Of a stretch of DNA of 64,000 nucleotides, positions 61,111-64,000 are shown in pieces. The stretch is taken from contig JAJKFJ010021420.1 in the NCBI GenBank assembly GCA_027382625.1, positions 248,001 to 312,000 of the forward strand, written 5' to 3'. Within the stretch, counting starts at the first letter, position 1; each line of letters opens with the position of its first letter. This stretch comes from Tetmemena sp. SeJ-2015 (lineage: Eukaryota > Ciliophora > Spirotrichea > Sporadotrichida > Oxytrichidae). A program made the translations under genes and the position numbers. Below the pieces are notes generated by a model. The model was not told the origin of the DNA, made no database searches, and saw only the letters and a list, made by a program, of their open reading frames with translations.

Positions 61111-63167
61111 AATACTATTTTTTTCTTCCAATTTTTTTAAGAAGCCCTAACAATACTTAAATGTACACTACATCCAGAAAAATAATTAAATTGAAAATTA
61201 AAGCCTCCAAGACTACAAGTTCACTTTAACTATAATTAATATTTTATTAAAGTCACATCAGATATAAAAATGTGTGGGGTAAAATTGATAGAAACATTTC
61301 TTTATAATTTGATAATTAATTCTCATCTAGATTTGAAATTAATAGAAGAATTATAAAATATATTTCTGATTTACTAAAAGTTGCATTATTCTAAACTTAA
61401 TAATAAAGATTATTTGTATATAATGAAATTTAGAGAGAGACTAGTTCTCATTAAAACATACGGATTTCGTATGGCAATTAATGCTCTCAGGCCCCTCCTA
61501 AATAAATATTATTCAATCATTGATCCTAATACTAAACCCTGGCACACTATTGATCGCTAACAAATTTAATGAAACTTTAAATTAGAAAATTTTATTTTAT
61601 TTATTTATAATACTTAAAAATATTTTAGTAATCTCTCCTTTAATTACCAGAATGTAGGAATTTAAAATATAAGAAATAAATAAATATTTAATTTTATTAA
61701 TATTTTATTTATCTTATTTATTTATTAGAGCAATAGGCTCAAATTCAAAATTGAATTGATTTGAGTTACTCACATAAATAATTTAAGGTGAGAGATCAAC
61801 ACCTTAAAAATAAAAAAAATGCTTTTCTTAAAAAAAGAAATTACACCTACAATATAATTAAATCACACAGCTATCAATAACTATTATATTTATGAGAACA
61901 GGCTGTCATAAACTTTAAACATAGTTATAATTAATTTTCTAACAAATTTAATCTCTCCTCTAGTCTATAATTATTTTCTCTCTTCTACCTATTATTCCAT
62001 CTTCAACAAAAATTACATATTTTTTAATTAATTAAACTCTATTTTTATACATATTAAAAGATTATTATTAAAGTGCAACTAAAATTTATAATTTATATAT
62101 CTGCTTTTTTCCTTTAAAAATAATTAAGGAAAATATATTTTAAAATATATGATTAAAACAGACTCAGACTTTATATATTTATCTTCAGTGCTACATTAAT
62201 TTTAAATCCTAATTATTATAATGGAGTTGCACCAATAGAGAAATACTAATTATTCCTAATAAGTAAAACTTTTTAATAATTTAATTAATTCCTTTATTTT
62301 ATTTTAACTTGAAAGTAATTAAAAATAAATTTAAAATGTTTCTAAATAAAATAATAAATTTAAATATAATCATTTGCTTTATGGTAGTAAAGAGAATTTA
62401 TAAATTTTAATTTTCTAAATTTACTAACTTTTATGATAGCGTGATTAATTTTTTAATATAATAACATCACTTCAGTATGTTTATACTACAATCCGATGGT
62501 TTCTTTCTTCGCACTGAGTTTTACTACTTTAAAATAAATTAAACTTAAAGTTTCAATTATTAGAATTGAGAATATCTTTTCTAAGTAAAACAATATATCA
62601 CCAGTAAATTGTAATTTTAATTTACTTGTCTTCTAATTATTATTCCTTAAAGTTAAATCTCCCAAACAACTATAATAATATTTTCTGTCTCTGCTCGCAT
62701 TTTATTTTAGTTATATCATTCTCTCCTGACATAAAAATCCATCTCCCAATTTATCTCATATACCAAATATAATGATGAGAGGATGAAGAGACAATTTATA
62801 AATATAGTATAGACGTAGGTAGTTAATTTATATTAGGTTTTTATAGACTGAGAAGTTTCTATTATCTTTAATTTTGATTAAGCTAATACTATTATCTTAT
62901 TTATTCCTATTATTGCGAGAATTAATTTCCTCTATTTTTAAAATATTGAGGTTATAAATTAACTTACATTTAAAATAGAGCTGACCAACTTAAATTCAAA
63001 ATTAGAACTCTCAATGATAAAAAGAGACTCAGAGGATTGGCTTGCCCTGCTCGATCGATTAAATTATTTTTTCACACTTGAAGAGATATATTAATACTAC
63101 TTTATAGTAAGAGGAAAATTAATTCTGTATTAAATATCATATTTTATTTCTAAAGACAACCATAGTA
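61111..63167. repeat. AT-rich flank, last copy of the array, then intergenic
   Basis: 61,700-63,064 is a diverged copy of 50,270-52,020, ending with GAGGATTGGCTTGCCCTGCT and GATCGATTAAAT. Similarity stops at about 63,064, just before the RRM gene. No gene seen. Confidence 0.7.
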
Positions 63168-64000
63168 ATGCCTAAGAACGACACAAAGGTAAGAATCCCA
63201 TTCCCTCTTTAATTCAAAACACATAAATCTTAAACTATAAGAGCCATATGCAAGTTGCAAAGATTGCTTAAGAAAACAGCTCTAAGTTTATGCACTCTAT
63301 TGAATAAGCATATGCTAAAAGATATTATAGAAAGCCCAACTCGCAAAGAGAAAGACATCTGTGGATTCCAACCCAGCTGCAAGAACTAAGAGCGCAGAGT
63401 CATCTCGCAGACAGTCCCTTGACGAGACCAAGGCAGCTCTGAACAGAAGACAAGCTAAAGACAAAAAGACAGGCCAACAAGCTTAGACTAAAGCCAAATA
63501 GCCAGTCAAGAAGGTCGTCCAACCAGAGAGTGAGATATTAATTTAAGGGTATACATAGTTTAAAGTGAGGACGAAGAAGAAAGCGAAGAGGATCAATTAT
63601 TAAGACTAGACTCCTTATTTGTTTAATGGAAGTTCCCATTGCTAAGACAGCCGGAAAGAGATCTAGAGGCAACTCAAATGTCAGTGCTACTCTAAAGTCA
63701 AAGAAGCAACAGGCTGTCGCTGAATCTGATAGCGAGGGTGATGATGATGATTCTCAGCTAGATGATGACTCTGAAGAGGATTCAGATGCCGATGCTGCTA
63801 GTGGCAGTGATGAAGAAGATGACGAGAGACCTGACAATGCATATGTCTCGATAGATAAGTAATAGTTATGTAATGCTACTAAATTCGCTGAGTCAAGTGA
63901 AATCTTCGTTGGAAACATTCCCTTTACCACTACTCCCGAGGCACTCAAGAAAGTCTTCTCTAAGTATGGAGAAATCGAAAAGATCTCCATCCCCATGTCA
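63168..64000 (+). CDS. RRM protein with acidic N-terminal region (nucleolin-like), partial
   Basis: ATG at 63168 (MPKNDTK). A GT-AG intron at about 63189-63330 leads to a Lys/Gln/Ser-rich segment (KKAQLAKRKTSVDSN). Then come acidic runs (EDEEESEED; SDSEGDDDDSQLDDDSEED; SGSDEEDDERPD) and the start of an RNA-recognition motif with RNP2 IFVGNIPF near 63,902. The reading frame includes TAA TAG TTA TGT just before the domain, read QQLC. The layout (basic, acidic, RRM) resembles nucleolin/Nsr1, which acts in nucleolar pre-rRNA processing. The gene runs off the right edge. A second interruption near 63,600-63,646 can be a 26-nt GT-AG intron (63621-63646) or an IES (63600-63622, pointer TTAA). Confidence 0.85.
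63529..63563. other. IES, pointer AGTGAG (35 nt)
   Basis: AGTGAG at 63529-63534 and 63564-63569. Joins VVQPESE to DEEESEED in the RRM gene. Confidence 0.8.

Noticed and set aside
1..64000. Standard-code or bacterial reading with many short genes
   Set aside because: Conserved domains (DHHC, receiver, RRM, CAF-1-like) run through TAA/TAG codons and end at TGA.
1..64000. Telomere repeats, TBE transposons, CRISPR arrays, rRNA or tRNA genes
   Set aside because: No C4A4/G4T4 arrays, transposase motifs, spaced repeats or foldable RNA genes were seen by eye.

Overview
The window reads as ciliate DNA. TAA and TAG sit inside conserved protein blocks in every gene and read as glutamine; TGA is the only stop. 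Composition is AT-rich and true GT-AG introns are short (22-61 nt in most cases). Decisively, most genes are broken by AT-rich segments of about 16-302 nt bounded by 3-11 bp direct repeats. Deleting each segment with one repeat copy restores a continuous frame and, in known families, the expected domain. This is the structure of internal eliminated sequences (IESs) with pointers, so I infer germline (micronuclear) DNA, probably from a spirotrich/hypotrich-like ciliate; the species cannot be named from sequence alone. About 43 IESs are located below. In three genes the length arithmetic closes exactly: 601, 540 and 908 codons after removing 10, 6 and 12 segments.

Layout. 1-863 (-): partial coiled-coil gene running off the left edge. 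968-5217 (-): a 1,404-residue CAF-1 large-subunit-like gene with one 35-nt intron and no IES found. 5.3-6.3 kb: two small minus-strand genes, one secreted. 6.58-29.25 kb (-): four paralogous membrane hybrid histidine kinases (TM bundle, PAS-like, HisKA, HATPase, receiver), with a 600-residue plus-strand gene between the first two and a 498-bp inverted-repeat element inside the third. 29.69-32.46 kb (+): a cysteine-rich, probably extracellular protein. 32.70-34.87 kb (+): a 539-residue protein of unknown function. 34.95-37.98 kb (+): a TPR/cyclic-nucleotide-binding protein. 38.00-38.84 kb (-): an IMP2-like inner-membrane peptidase. 39.05-42.29 kb (+): a 907-residue coiled-coil protein. 42.94-43.99 kb (-): a low-complexity protein. 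44.58-49.69 kb (+): a DHHC palmitoyltransferase with a long disordered tail.

49.7-63.07 kb is an AT-rich array of decayed copies of the DHHC gene and its downstream flank. It includes a nearly identical 1,874-bp repeat interrupted by a 997-bp terminal-inverted-repeat element with an AAT target-site duplication; the empty site is preserved in the neighbouring repeat. 63.17 kb to the end (+): the start of an RRM (nucleolin-like) gene.

The kinases suggest a locally expanded two-component sensing family. I see no operon-like logic linking the other genes. Several 5' ends, and frames near homopolymers, remain unresolved by hand.
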